From positions 366,001 to 430,000 of the forward strand of contig JACVTC010000009.1 in NCBI GenBank assembly GCA_016946835.1: 64,000 nt of DNA, read 5' to 3'. Below the pieces are notes generated by a model. That model saw nothing but the letters and a program-made list of their open reading frames with translations. It was not told the origin of the DNA and ran no database searches. Each line of letters starts with the position of its first letter. Position 1 is the first letter of the stretch. Made by a program: the position numbers and the translations under genes. Origin of the DNA: Neocallimastix lanati (nom. inval.) (Eukaryota; Neocallimastigomycota; Neocallimastigomycetes; Neocallimastigales; Neocallimastigaceae). Below, in pieces: positions 1 through 13,662 of this stretch.

Positions 1-162
1 AATTGTAAAATATTTAAAAATTTTATTAATAATATATAACAATGATATCTCTAATTATTTTTCAATAAAATGTTATTGATAAAATATAATAATATCAAAC
101 TAAAACAATTATTCTTATTTAAATGTTTTAATTATATCAATAATAACGTTATAATCATAAAG

Positions 163-3100
163 CTAATCCACCTGATTCATATTTTGGTGATAGACAAATT
201 ATATATAAGAAACGTACCATAACTCTTCCTGATGCACTTTTTGAGCAATATGATTGTAAAATATATACGAATATATAATAAACTTCATTATCAATATATC
301 TTTCTTTATATTATAATCATTAAATATCATAATATCATAATATATATTTATTTTTAAAGCACTTCAATGTAAATGTTTTATGGGTTTATTCCCTGAAATT
401 AATAGAGCATGGATAACTATAGATCATAGATTATTTTTATGGAATTTTGAAGACGGGTATATTTAATAAATTTTATAATATATTAATTAATTTTGATTAA
501 TTAATTTTGAAATTTTATTTTATTCTTTTATTATATATTTATTTTTTATTTTATTTTAATTAATATTTTATTCTTTTATTATACATTACTATTTATTTAT
601 TTTATTTTTATTAATATTTTATTCTTTTATTATACATTACTATTTATTTATTTATTTTATTTTTATTAATATTTTATTCTTTTATTATACTTTACTATTT
701 ATTATTTTTTGTTTTATTAATATTTTATTCTTTTATTATACTTTACTATTAATTTTATTTTATTATTATTAATATTTTTTTTTTTTATTATACATTACTA
801 TATAATTTATTTTATTTTTATTAATGTTTTATTCTTTTATTATTTTTTACTATTTATTTTATTTTATTTTGTTTCTTTTTATATCATTTCTTTTTATTTC
901 ATTAAAAAATGTAATTATTTAGATCTGACTTTTACGTTTTTGAAGGTCAAGAACAAGTTATTGTTAGTGTTGGATTAGTTAAGCCAATACCAGGTAAATA
1001 TAAATAAATTTGTATTTTTTTATTTTTTATTAAAAGTACGATATATTAATATATATATATGTGTGTATATGAAAAGGTGTTTTTGTCGATGGAATTGAAT
1101 ACATTATTTTATTAGCTACACCAATAGAAATTATATTTTTGGGTGTTGCTTTTGAAGAACCACATAATCCAAGAAGTGAATTAACCTTATATTTAACTCA
1201 CATGAGTATTCCTTCTGACAATGTTAGTATGACTACAATTTTGGGAACCTCAAATGGTAGAATATTTATGTGTGGTAATAATGGCGACTTATATGAACTT
1301 CAATATCAAGTAATTATTTATCATATAAAATCAATTAATTCAATCAATAAAAGTAAAAAATGAGAAAATTAAAATTTATTTTTGAATTTTTTTTATTTAT
1401 ATTATTTAATTTAATTTCTTTTTAATTAAAAGGCAGCAGATGGATGGTTTACAAGAAAATGTAGAAAAATTAATAGGTCATCAAATGCTTATACAAATTT
1501 AATTCCAACATTTTTAAAACTAAATCAGGATGGTATATTGATAAACTATATATTTTGTTTATGATATATATTAATTAAAAGATTATTATTATTATTATTA
1601 TTATTGTTATTAATAATAATAAAATTATTATTTTTATTATTATATAAAATTAATTTACTATTAATTTTAAAGAACGTGTCATAAGTATTACTGTAGATGA
1701 AATTCGTCATTTATTATATACTTTGACTAATAAATCAAATATCGAAGTAAATATAAAATTATTTAATTAATTTAATAAATATTAATTAATGTTAAAGAAG
1801 TAAAAAAAAAAAAAAAACAATTAAATTGATTTTAAATAATAAAACAATATTATATATTTAATTAATACATCATTATGATTTTAGGTTATTTACTTAGGTG
1901 AAAATATGAACGATTTCCAAAGATTATTTAAATTAACTGATCTATGTAGGCAAACTTCTGATATTTCCTCAGAATTTGTTGATCCAAAGAATTTCCAAAT
2001 TATTTCTATACATACTATTTTACCACTTGAATCAAAAATATTAAATTTAGTTGCTGTTACTTCAACAGGTAATAATATAATTTTTTTTTTAGATAAATTG
2101 TATTTGTAAAGAAAAAAAAAATAATAATTATATATATATATATACATTTTATTTAAATAATTTTATTTCTATAAAATAGGATTAAGATTATACTTTTCAG
2201 GGTCATCGCCAGTTCAATCTTATATGCCTTTCCGTAATAGAGTTAATGCTCCACCTGATAACTTTAGATTAATTCACGTTAGAACTCCACCAATTATTAA
2301 TCAAGAAACAAATAATGGTTATTATCAAAGAATTACTAATCCTCAAATGTCAATTCATATTGCAGATTACTCTGGTGGCGTATTCCTTGCTAGTAACGCT
2401 GTCAGTGAAGAAATGGATGTATTAATAGGAATGGCTCCATATATGCCTTCTGTTATACATGTAAATTTAAAACTTTGATTTATATATTAATAATTGGATA
2501 TATTAAATTTATTTAAAAAACTCTGTTTATTTTATATCATTAAACGAAAAAATTTTATTTATCAATACTATTAATTTTTTTATATTATAAATTTAAAAAA
2601 TTATATTAATTTATTAATGCTAATATAACTTATTATTATTATTATTATTATTATTTTATTTTACATATTTAACATATTTTAAAATACTTTATTATCTCTA
2701 TATATATATTTGATATTCACATTATCAATAATGTCTTATCTACTTTTTTTTATTTAAATTATAATCACTTTAATATATATAAAAATCCTATTTAATTTAC
2801 TATTCAATTTAATTTACTTATGACCTATTTTATATTTATTATATATTGTAATATATATATGAATCTTTTTAAAATATTACGTTAGGATCAAGGTTTTTCA
2901 GAATTAGTATCAACAATTCCAATCGAAGGAAAAACTTGGGCTATTGCAGAAGTTCCAAATACATTTACTGCTAAATTATTAGACAATAAAAATAGTGATG
3001 ATGTAGATTTAATATGTAATGAATTAGTTAGTCAACATTTTTTCCCAGTTAGACATTTCTTAGTTTTAACTAATTCTGGTGTTACAGTCTTAGCTCAACA

Positions 3101-5010
3101 ACGACCAATTGACTATCTTAACAGTTTATTGGAAAATTATAATGAAGATCCAAATTCTATTCGTTCTTTCTTTGATTTCTATACTCCAGAACAAGCTTGT
3201 GCAATGTGTTTAGCCATTACTTGTGGTCATCCTTATGCAACTAATTCTACACCAGGACTACCATCCTATTTAAGTATTCCACCGTCTATGCCAGTCATTG
3301 ATGCGGCTAAAAGATGCTTCTTTGAATTTGGTGGTTATCCAGCATTCACTGGCAGGCCATTTAGAAATGATGTTGTTAGTGATGTTGGTAGACCGTTAAC
3401 TATTCCAGAACCAGTATTCAGTGGTAAGCATAATGGTTTGGTACTCTATCTAACACGTTTATTACGTTCAATTTGGAAACACAATATTACCAAAAAGGTT
3501 AATAAAGGTAATAATAAGAAACAAGAAATTAGTTTCACTGATCAAGTTTTACTTTCAATTCAAAAGAATTTAAGTTCATTAAATCAATTTTTTGTTGAAA
3601 ACCCACAATTTTCATCATTACCACACCCAACGGATGAAATATTAAGAGCAGCATCATATCAAGAAAAGTTAGAAGCTGACGCTTTCCAAGCTGAAAAACA
3701 ATCTCTTTATGCTTTACATCAATTATTGGAAAATTGTATTCAAGCCATTTCTTTCTTATTATTATTATTCGATTATGATTTCTCTAATATTATTCAAAAC
3801 TTACCAGAACAGACTCAAAATGAATTATCTGAACTTACTTTTGAAAGTTTAGTTTGTACTCCAAAGGGACGTGCTATTGCCAGAAATATTGTAGCTGAAT
3901 TGATTAATAAGCAAATTGATGAGCATATCGGTATTGATGTATTAAGTGATTTATTGCAACAAAATTGTCCATTATTCTGTACTGCTGATGATGTTATCTT
4001 CTATCGTGCTGTAGAATATTTACAGAAAGCTAAGAATACTCAAAACCAAATTGAAAGGGAAAAACTTTTGAATGAATCCTTAAAATTCTTTATAAAGGTT
4101 GCAGCTCAAATTGATCAAGACAAACTTACTAGTATTGTTGAAAGCTTTAAATCTGTAAACTATTATCACGGTATTGTTGATCTTGCTTTAACTTGTGCTC
4201 GAGAATGGGATCCATCAGATCTTGCTAAGTCATGTTATGATGAAAATGTTCCAGAAAATGATTCTCGTATTGATATCTTAAAGAAGAGAAAATACTGCTA
4301 TGCCTTAGCTTTTAATGGTTTAGAAGCCGCCAATATTGCTGCTGCAAATGCATCAATTAATAAACAACCCGGATCTGCTGTTACTGAAGCTATTCTTCTT
4401 AGTCAATCTAAGGCTAAAGAAAAAATATTAAATTCACAAGATGTATTATTCCATTATCATATCTATCAATGGCTTATTGAACAAGGTTCTATTGATCAAT
4501 TATTAGAATTTAATACTCCATTCTTGGAAGACTTCTTAGTAAATAACCCAACACCAAATTTAGAAAAGGCTAATCTTTTATGGAGATATTACGTTAGAAA
4601 TAAGCAATTAATAAAGGCAGCTAAAATATTAGAACAATTAGCTGAAACTGATCAATTTGATATTGATTTACAACAAAGATTGGAATACTTATCTTTAGCG
4701 GTTACTCATGCTAAAGGTTATGCTAATAATAATAAAGACACTAGTATTTACTTATTAGATTTGGAAGAAAAACTTGAGGTAAACTACTACTACAACTACC
4801 ACTACTATTAATAATAAAAATGAAAAATTAAAAAAATTGAAAATAAAAAAAAAAAAAAAAAAGATAATAATGAAAAAATAAAAAAAGATAGAAAATAATA
4901 ATAATAATTAATAATAATAGAAATAGAAATAGAAATAGAAATAGAAATAGAAATAGAAATAGTAAAAGAAATAATAATAATGAAAAGATAAAAAAAAAAA
5001 AAAAATAGAA

Positions 5011-5062
<52 letters not shown>

Positions 5063-6163
5063 TACGAATTTTTAAAATAATTAATTATAATATTTATATT
5101 ATATAGGTTGCTCAAGTACAATCAGTTATTTTCAGAAAAATCCAAAGTATTCCAGAAGAAAATAAGGAATTAGTTGAACATTGGTTAAAGGAATTAAATA
5201 GCAAGTTAATGGATATTTCGCAGGTAACTCATTTTATTTTATTTTTTTTTTTTTATTTAATTTTATTATATTTTATTTAATTTAAATTTCTTTAAATTAT
5301 ATAAATATTTTTTTTGTATTAATTATTCAATTAAATATTAATTATATTAAAATTTATTATTATAGTTATATAACCAATATGCTCACCCACTAGGATTACA
5401 TGAAGAAGAGTTATTAATTTTCTATACCTCAGGATATAAGGATCCACAATTAATTGAATCTACATGGAATGCCATAATTAATAATAGTAAGTTTTAATTA
5501 TTAAATAATAAGATTTTTATATAATTTAAAATACATTCTAAAAAAAAAAAAGAAAAAAAGATAATATTCTTACTTTTATTTATTTATTTATTTGTTTATT
5601 TATTTTTATTTATTTATTTATTTTTATTTTTTTTTTTTATTTTAAAATAATAATAATTTAATAATTATAATAATAATAATATATACATATTTATATAGCC
5701 TATAAAGCTGATATTGAAGCTGATGTTCACCAAAAATTCGATATTATTTCCAATATTATAATTCGTCTTGGAAAGAAATTCTATCCAAATGAAGATGTTT
5801 TCCCATTATGTAATTATTTTATTTTTAAATTTATATAATATAGATTTTATAAATATTCGTTGAAATATCTTGTTTTTTTTTTTTTTTTTTTTTTTTTTTT
5901 GTTTAAAAAAAAAACAAAAATAAAAATGTTAATAAATTCTATTTATTATTATATATATATATGTGGATATGGATATTCAATTCATTTTATTAGATGTTTT
6001 ATGTCACATGTTAGAAAATTTAGAATACCAAGAAATGAAAGTAATAGAAAGAGGTTGGGTAATTAATATAATGCGTGAAATAGGTGTTTCTTTCCTAGCT
6101 TTATTTGAAGTATATAATGAAATATATGAAAAAAGAGTAAGTAGTAGTAAAATTATATATATA

Positions 6164-6226
<63 letters not shown>

Positions 6227-6866
6227 GAATATTAATAATAAATAAATAAATAAATAATATATATATATTTATATACTTTGTTAAAATGTTTAAATATTTT
6301 TTCATATTAATCATAATTATTATATATTGTAATTAATATATTTAGAATTCTCCATGGCATTCAGAAGTTGGTATAAACTATTTAATTGAAAATATTTGCA
6401 TATTAATTAAGGAATGGCTAAAGAATGAAAATAGAAAGTAAGTTAAAATACCTATTTATTTGATATATATATATATATATATATATTATTTCAGATATAA
6501 ATGAAGAGTTTTATGAATTTATATATACATTTTGTTAATTTATATATATATTTATTATTTATATATTATTTTATTATATTATATATATATATATATTTAC
6601 ATATTTTTATATATTAATTTATAAATTTATTATATATATCTTTATTTATTTAAATTTAATATTATATAATAATAATTATAAAAACAATTGTTAACTTTTT
6701 TTTACTTTTTTTTTTTTTTTGTTTTGTTTCATTATTAATTCTCTTCAGTGATATACCAATAAAGCTTGTTGATGAAGCTTTATCAAAATATATAATGCAA
6801 TGTTCAAATACAAATGTAAATGAAGAATTAAAAAATATTCAAAAATACATTAGAGATTTTTATTAA
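163..6866 (+). CDS. NUP155: Nuclear pore complex protein Nup155/Nup170 (5' partial, 15 exons visible)
   Basis: Inner-ring scaffold nucleoporin that links the pore membrane to the core of the nuclear pore complex. Exons seen: 163-255, 360-456, 923-993, 1077-1309, 1433-1532, 1673-1746, 1885-2068, 2180-2460, 2886-4778, 5107-5223, 5366-5486, 5699-5809, 5994-6136, 6346-6437, 6749-6866. Phases agree throughout, giving 1241 codons plus stop. The N-terminal part (to about 2880) is the beta-propeller; it contains [15 protein letters not shown], close to the animal Nup155 segment. The large exon 2886-4778 starts the alpha-solenoid with QQRPIDYL, then [12 protein letters not shown] and [10 protein letters not shown], all hallmark Nup155 positions. 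Human Nup155 is 1391 aa, so roughly the first 60 or more residues lie upstream; bases 1-162 read as intron. The gene is convergent with the RING/TRAF gene. Family assignment is firm; the small exons 5994-6136 and 6749-6866 are the least certain in their boundaries. Confidence 0.95.
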
Positions 6867-8264
6867 TTATTTAGTTTTTAAGTTTTAAAACAAAACCAAA
6901 ATAAGATAAAAAAAAAAAAATAAAAAAAAAAAAAATAAAAATTAAAAATTTAAAAATAAAATAAAAAAAAAAAAATTTTTTTTTTTTATTATTATTTTTT
7001 TTTATCTTATTTTTATTTTTTATTATTTTATTTTTTTTTTTTTTTTTATTTTTATTTTTTTATTTTATTTTATTTTAATTTTAATTTCATTCTTATTTTA
7101 TTATTATTTTTTTTTTTAATTATTATTCATAATTGTATTTTTCACACCTTTATATATAAATATATATTATTATTTAAAAATAAATAAATAAATAAAATTA
7201 AAAAAAAAAAAAAAAAAAAAAAATAAATTAAATAAATCATTTATAAATTATAAATTATTTAAATAATATTTAAAAAAAAAAAAAAAAAAAAAAAATTTTT
7301 TTTTATTAGTATATATTAAAAATGAAATTATTATTTTATTTTTATTAATTATTCAATTATTTATTTTTTTTATTTATTCAATTATTTATTTTTAAATATT
7401 TATTTATTTTATATATTTATTTATTTACTTATATTTATTTATTTAATATAAATTTATGTATTTATTTATTTTTAATGAATTATTTTTTTATTTTGTCCCC
7501 ATTCTCCTCTTTTCCTTCTTCTTTAACTATTACCATTACCATGATATATGTATGATTATTACCAAATAAAATAAAAAAAAAAATAAAAGGAAGACAAAAC
7601 TAACGACTACCCATGTTAAAAAAAAAAAATAAAAATAAAAAATAAAAAATAAAAATAAATTTTTATAAGGAAGAAAGAAGAAGAAAAAGAAAAAAGTTAT
7701 AAATTAAAAAAAAAAATATTATTATTATTATTAAATAGTAAAAAAAGAATTTTTTTTTTTAAATAAGATGAAATATAAGTTGGTTATAAAGTAAAAAATA
7801 TATATATATATATTATATAATAAATAAAGAAATAAAAAAAAATGAAAAAAAAAAATAGTTTTAATTAATAGATTAGAAATATGAAGAATTAATTATTAAA
7901 ATAATTTGATACAACTAATAATTTTTTTTATTTTTTTTTTTTGATATATATGTGCGTATGTATATATATATATATTTTTTTATTTTTTATTATTATTTTT
8001 TTTTTTTTATTCTTTTTTTTTTTTATTTTTTTTAATTTTTTTTTTTTTTTATTTATTTTATTATTTTTTTTTTATTTTTTTTTTTTTATTTTTTTTTTTA
8101 TTTTTTTTTCATTTTTTTATTATTTTATTTTTTTTATTTTATTTCTTTTTTTTTTTTTTTTATTTTATTTCTTTTTTTTTTTTTTTTATTTTATTTCTTT
8201 AACTTTTCTTTTCTTTCCTTCTCTCTCTCTCTATATATATATATATTTTTTCTATTATTTATTT
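6867..8264. other. Convergent intergenic region, low-complexity A/T
   Basis: This is the 3' space between the nucleoporin gene and the RING/TRAF gene, which point at each other. It holds long A and T homopolymers, AAAAT/TTTTA and ATT repeats, and one less biased patch near 7495-7615 (pyrimidine-rich, then purine-rich). No exon-like segment with splice sites was seen. Both polyadenylation sites must lie here, but AATAAA is too frequent in this composition to choose one. Confidence 0.6.
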
Positions 8265-9896
8265 CTATATTTTTGAAAATCTTCTTTCCTTTCTAATCAT
8301 TTTTGAACTACCATCCGTATCGGAATGACTTCTCTGTCGTGATCTAGGATTAAAATTAAAATTATAGAAATCACTGGTTTTCACTAGGGCATCCTTTGTA
8401 TTAGAATTATTAGGATGATTAGAGGTTGTTTTGGTATTATTATTGGATGCATTGTAGCTACTGGAGACCGATTGAATAAGTTTAGAACTATTATAGGTAG
8501 GTGGCGGTATAAAAGTTTTTTTTGATTTTTCATCATGACTTGACGTTATCTGATTAGTATGATTACTACTATTTCCTACTCCTACCCCACCAACGCCAAC
8601 ACCAACGCCAACACCTACTCCAACACCTACTCCAACACCATTATTATTTTCTTTTATAAATTTCATAAAGGAAAGGAATTGAAATTGAATGGATTGAAAA
8701 GAATTCCTTAAGGATTCTAATTCTTCTTCCATCCTTACTTTTTCTTCCATGGCCGTTCTCATATACCTCATCTCTAGTTCATTTAAATTCAAATAGGTAC
8801 TTTGCATATCATATTTTAACCCAATGACATCATTTTTTAGTTCCATCATACTTTCATGAATAGCTTGCTGTTGTGATGCCACTTCTGAGCTTTTATATTT
8901 ATCTAATTCTGCTTTTAGAAGACTAATTTCATCCGTCAATTGGTATACTTTTTTCTTTAATTCAGAATTTTCAGTTTCTAATTGTTTTTGATTTTTTAGA
9001 TAAATATTTTCGAAAAAACCTTTAAATTGATGATACAAGCATTCCTTTTCATGTTCTCTTAAATTTTCTAATTTATCCTCCCATGGACATCCATAATCTT
9101 TATATTTACAAGAAATAATGACTTCTCCTTTTTCGGATGGACTTGCCGCAGCAAATTCTTTACAATTCGATATATGATCCTTTTATCATACATAATAGAG
9201 GTTATATTATATTATATGATATTTAAAACGAAAATAATATATATATATATATATTTGTTATATAATAATAATATGAAAAAGAAGATGAAGGAAGACAGTA
9301 ATTTAATATTAAATTTTTAATTTAATGAATATTTAAATATTTTTTTTTTGAAATTTAAATTAGTATTTTTGAATTAATGTTTTATAGATTTTATTGTATT
9401 AAAAAGAAATAAATATAAATTAAATTAAAATAATAAAAATTATAATTATAATTTAAACATTAAATCTAATAAACTTAATAAAAGAGACATTTTACCATTT
9501 TATCTTTTTGTAAGTAATTTTTATGACAAAATTCACATTCTATTTCTTTGTAGTCACAGGCATCCATATGATCCTTTAAATCTTTTTTTAATACTATTTT
9601 AGAACAATCATTATGTAAACATTCAACGAGTTCATATTCACATTCTGGATAGTGTTGGTATAAAAATTGACGTTGACATCGAGCAGGACAACCGTTAATT
9701 TTATTTGGACAACAAATTTCTAATTCATTCAGTATATTATGAATGAGTCTATCCACTTTATTAAATTCATTTTCTTTTAGTTCTTTTCTATCACAAGGAC
9801 ATTTATCTGAAACTTTTAGTGATTCCAGTATACATTCTTTACAAAATGTATGACTTTATGATTCATATTTTTTTTTTATTATTCAATATATATATA

Positions 9897-9943
<47 letters not shown>

Positions 9944-10283
9944 ATATTTAAATGTATATGTAAATATAAATAATATATAAATATATATTTATATATAAAA
10001 AATAATAATAAAATAATAATATCAATATAAATTATATATATTAATATAGATTTTGAAATTCGAGTTTTTTTTATTATTATTATAATAATTATTAAAAGAT
10101 GATAACGATGATGACATATATATATTTTAAATAAAATAATAATAATAATAGCAATAATAATCAATTATGATTTAAAAATAAGTATAATGAACTATAATAT
10201 ATACCCGCAAGGTGTAACGACTGGATTTAATAAAGGTAAACGACATATTGGACATAATAGATTAGCATTAACCGGTTTTACTG

Positions 10284-10314
<31 letters not shown>

Positions 10315-10731
10315 TTTTTTTATTTTATTTTTTTTTTTATTATTCATTGATAAATTGATTATATATAAAATTAAAATTATAATAATAATAATAATAATAA
10401 ATCAATTGTCAAAGTAAAGATTACATTTTTGAATTATGTTTTTATTGTATTTTATTAATTTTTTTTTTATTAAATTTAAAATTTTTAATTATTATTATTA
10501 TTGAAATTATTGTTGTAGTTATATTTGTTATATGCATAAAAAATATATATATTATATAACAATTTATAAAAATAAAAATGAATAATGTGTGACATTTTAA
10601 TATAAAAAATTAGATATAAAATTACTTTTATAATTAAATTTTTTTTAAACTTATATATATATATATACTGTACCATATTCAAAATTTAAAGATTTCAGTA
10701 AGATGTTATTATTTAATTCATGTTCATCCAT
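8265..10731 (-). CDS. RING finger plus TRAF-type zinc finger protein with coiled coil (468 aa)
   Basis: Exons on the minus strand: 10731-10674, 10280-10205, 9853-9496, 9179-8265; phases agree and total 469 codons including stop. Residues 29-66 form a RING split across two exons: CPIC, then TPCGHTFCKEC, then KCPCD. As in TRAF6 (CPVD) the last zinc ligand is probably Asp66. Residues about 90-215 hold TRAF-type CCHC zinc fingers (CCPNKINGC...H...C, C...CHNDC...H...C, CEFC...H...C, CKYKDYGC...H...C). Residues about 224-336 are a long coiled coil. A Gly-Val dipeptide tract follows (about 342-366), then a Ser/Asn-rich tail with a basic end (RKERRFSKI). There is no MATH/TRAF-C domain. Likely role by family: E3 ubiquitin ligase adaptor; substrate unknown. 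The start is the first Met in frame with the RING and precedes a good donor site. Confidence 0.88.
8577..8640. repeat. Coding minisatellite (Gly-Val dipeptide tract)
   Basis: Short tandem repeat of six-base units related to CCAACA/CCTACT inside the last exon of the RING/TRAF gene. On the coding strand it reads as alternating Gly and Val codons with mixed synonymous codons. It separates the coiled coil from the Ser/Asn-rich tail and is probably length-variable. Confidence 0.7.
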
Positions 10732-11224
10732 TTTATTAATATTATTTATTATTATTATTATTATTATTACAACTAGTTCATTTATTTGAATTATTATGTT
10801 TTTTAATAACTTTTTTTTTTTTTTTTATAAAGCTTTTGAACTTGTTTACAGAAAAGAATAGTATTAAATTAAAAAGTCGATGATAATGAAATTTAATTTT
10901 ATAAATAATTTTACAATAATAATTTATATAAATATTTTTCTAAATGTATTTTATTATTAAATTTATTAATATTAATATCTATATATTCTATTATTTCTTT
11001 GAATTTAATAGCAATTATTATAATTACTATTTTTATTTTATTGTTGGTCTGTTTGATTATTTATTTATTATTAAAATACAAATTTAAATAAAGTATGAAA
11101 TTAGATTTCTATATTAACCATAAATACAAAATTTATTCTTTATAATTTACTCATATAAGGGTATGCTAAATAAATTAAATAAATTTAAATAATTTAATTT
11201 AAAAAAAGAAATTAAATAATTTTT

Positions 11225-11273
<49 letters not shown>

Positions 11274-11317
11274 TATTTTAATTTTTATTTTTATTTTTAC
11301 ATAGGTTTATTTTTGTT

Positions 11318-11349
<32 letters not shown>

Positions 11350-11374
11350 TTTTAACTTTAATAAAAAATAAAAA

Positions 11375-11406
<32 letters not shown>

Positions 11407-11553
11407 TTTAAAAAGATAAATTTTTGGTTAATTTTTAATTTGATGATTTACATATAAAATAAAATGAAGACCCTATATTTTTTATAAAATTTTTTTATTT
11501 TAATTTTTATTATTTTTTTTTAATAATAATAATTTTTTATTTTTATTTTTGTA

Positions 11554-11650
<97 letters not shown>

Positions 11651-11935
11651 AAAATTGGTATAAATTTTTTTTTTTTTATTATTTAAATATATATTTTATT
11701 CTGTATTTTAAATAGTTTGCTTTTTATTCTTATGATTTCTTTTTCTAGCATGATTAATTATATAAATAATTTTTATATATTATTTCAATATTTCATTATG
11801 TTTTTAATGTGAGGTGAAAAAAAAAAAAAAAAAAAAAAAATTAAATTCTTTTCTTTAAAAAAAAGAATTAAATAATAATTATTTATTATTATAATTATTA
11901 TTAAATTTTATTATTATTATTATTATTGTTGTTGT
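10732..11935. other. Upstream region of the RING/TRAF gene, repeats only
   Basis: No exon-like sequence recognised. It contains long T runs (about 11228-11270), A runs, an (ATA)n tract running directly into (TAT)n at about 11554-11650 (a potential hairpin), and an ATT run that abuts the LTR element at 11936. The promoter of the minus-strand RING/TRAF gene should lie in the first few hundred bases, but no specific motif can be defended. Confidence 0.5.
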
Positions 11936-12097
11936 TGTTAAGAATCAGGAATTTATGGTTTATAATTAGGTCAATCAATCTTACTATGAAATAAAGAGTT
12001 AACTCAATTATTCTAAATTAAATTTTTTATATATTATTACTTTGTGGCTTGAGCATTATATATTTTAATATTTTTCAATAAATTTCATATTTTAACG
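11936..12097 (-). repeat. LTR (3' LTR of copy A)
   Basis: Starts TGTTAAGA on the plus strand and ends TTAACG, a degraded form of the TAACA end seen in copy B. It contains TTTATGGTTTATAATTA, shared with the other three LTRs. The end is set by alignment with copy B and by the adjoining pyrimidine tract. Confidence 0.7.
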
Positions 12098-12110
12098 CTC
12101 CCCCCCCCTT
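12098..12110 (-). other. Polypurine tract of copy A (minus strand)
   Basis: Plus-strand CTCCCCCCCCCTT reads as AAGGGGGGGGGAG on the minus strand, directly before the LTR. This is the expected position and composition for the plus-strand primer of an LTR element. It is also a striking G run in a very AT-rich region. Confidence 0.65.
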
Positions 12111-13556
12111 AAACCTAGTTATTCTATTATGAATAAATTGGTTTATTGGTGAAGTTATAAATATATAATTATCCTATTTTATAATATTAACTTGATATTA
12201 TTAGCTATTTTTATTCTCAATTAACCTTTAATTATACATGAATAAAGAAATTTTTTTATATTTTATTAATTACTTAAATTCGATTTAAATTTTGTTAAAA
12301 TGATTTCTTAACTTAAATATATTTGTTAATCTAATAATTTCCCCTCTTTAATCAAAATATTTAATGTTATTTCACCATTTATATTAGATGTATCTAAAAC
12401 ATCTCTTATAATATATGATTTATATATCATCATTTATTTGATGGAAAACCTTTCACTTGAAGGGTGATATTATTCCATTTCAACTTGTGTGAATACCTCT
12501 TATATATTACGTTTTACATCACTTTCAATTATAATCCATGTTGAAAATTAGCGTTAACTCTTATATATTTTTTGTTTTGTAGTTTTAGCGATAGCTATTA
12601 AAATAAATTGTATATTATATATCAATATACTTGATAAATCTTGTAAACATATTAATAAATATAATAAATTGTTATATATTTGAATTTTCTCATCATTAAA
12701 ATATTAAAATGATAAAAGTTTAATGATTATATCTTTAAAATACTTTTCAATCCATAAGTATAGTTTATAGATGGGATGGATATGCATCATCTATTTGTCT
12801 ATAACTTATGGTTATATTTATTATTTTATGAGACCTTTCATCACTAAGGTTTGTATTATGATTATATTAAATTAGTTATTATCTAAACCCATTTCACACT
12901 AGGTTTAATAATATAATTATTGTTAGAATGCATCTATTTCATCCTAGGAATTGTCATTCTATTATATTTCCCTTGAATATTTGGGATATTATATTTTAAA
13001 TTATTTTATATGAGATCTCTGATATAGAGTCTCCTCCCTTATTGTAGTTTATATATATATATATATTAGGGTTTGATAGGCAAAAATACCATTAAAATAA
13101 CTATACTTTAAATAATATATTTTGTGATTTAAAGACAATCATGATTTAATCTATGATAGTTTAAATCTTTGTAATATATATTATTAAATTGATTTTTTTA
13201 TATTCATGGGGTGGAAATAGTTTATCACATAGTAGATTCCTTTAGGTATAGATATATTTCATTACTAATAGCCTAGAGTTTTATTTGATAAAATATCAAA
13301 TGATAATTTCAATTAAATAATCACTGGTATGAAGATATATAATTTGCTCTTATATATAGTTTAAGTGTATTATTCCCTATTAAATTAATAAATTTATATT
13401 TTTATAATATTTTTTTTATTGTAATAACTGCCTTTTTATCAACTATTTTATTTTTTTCCGAGTTTCTTCAATTTTGCAATCCTGACCATTTTGATCAGTT
13501 TTATTAGTCTTCCTTAAATTGACACAATGAGTAGCTTTTATCCTTATTTAAAATTC

Positions 13557-13592
<36 letters not shown>

Positions 13593-13647
13593 ACATAATA
13601 TTGTCTCTGATAAACAATTATTTAGTAATGAATTTTTTAAGAGCTAG

Positions 13648-13662
13648 ATGAGACTCTTAATC
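13648..13662 (-). other. Primer-binding site of copy A, tRNA-Lys(CTT)-like
   Basis: The plus strand reads ATGAGACTCTTAATC, identical over 15 bases to the anticodon stem-loop region of eukaryotic tRNA-Lys(CTT) as I remember it (anticodon CTT within CTCTTAA). It ends exactly where the LTR begins at 13663. On the minus strand it is the complement, as a primer-binding site should be. The primer would end inside the anticodon arm, i.e. a 5' half tRNA, the mechanism known for Drosophila copia with initiator tRNA-Met. Confidence 0.65.

Noticed and set aside
7941-8276. Phe-rich open frame in T runs
   Set aside because: Homopolymer T with scattered A gives Phe/Leu/Ile frames by chance; no splice or start context, and it overlaps the 3' end of a real gene on the other strand.
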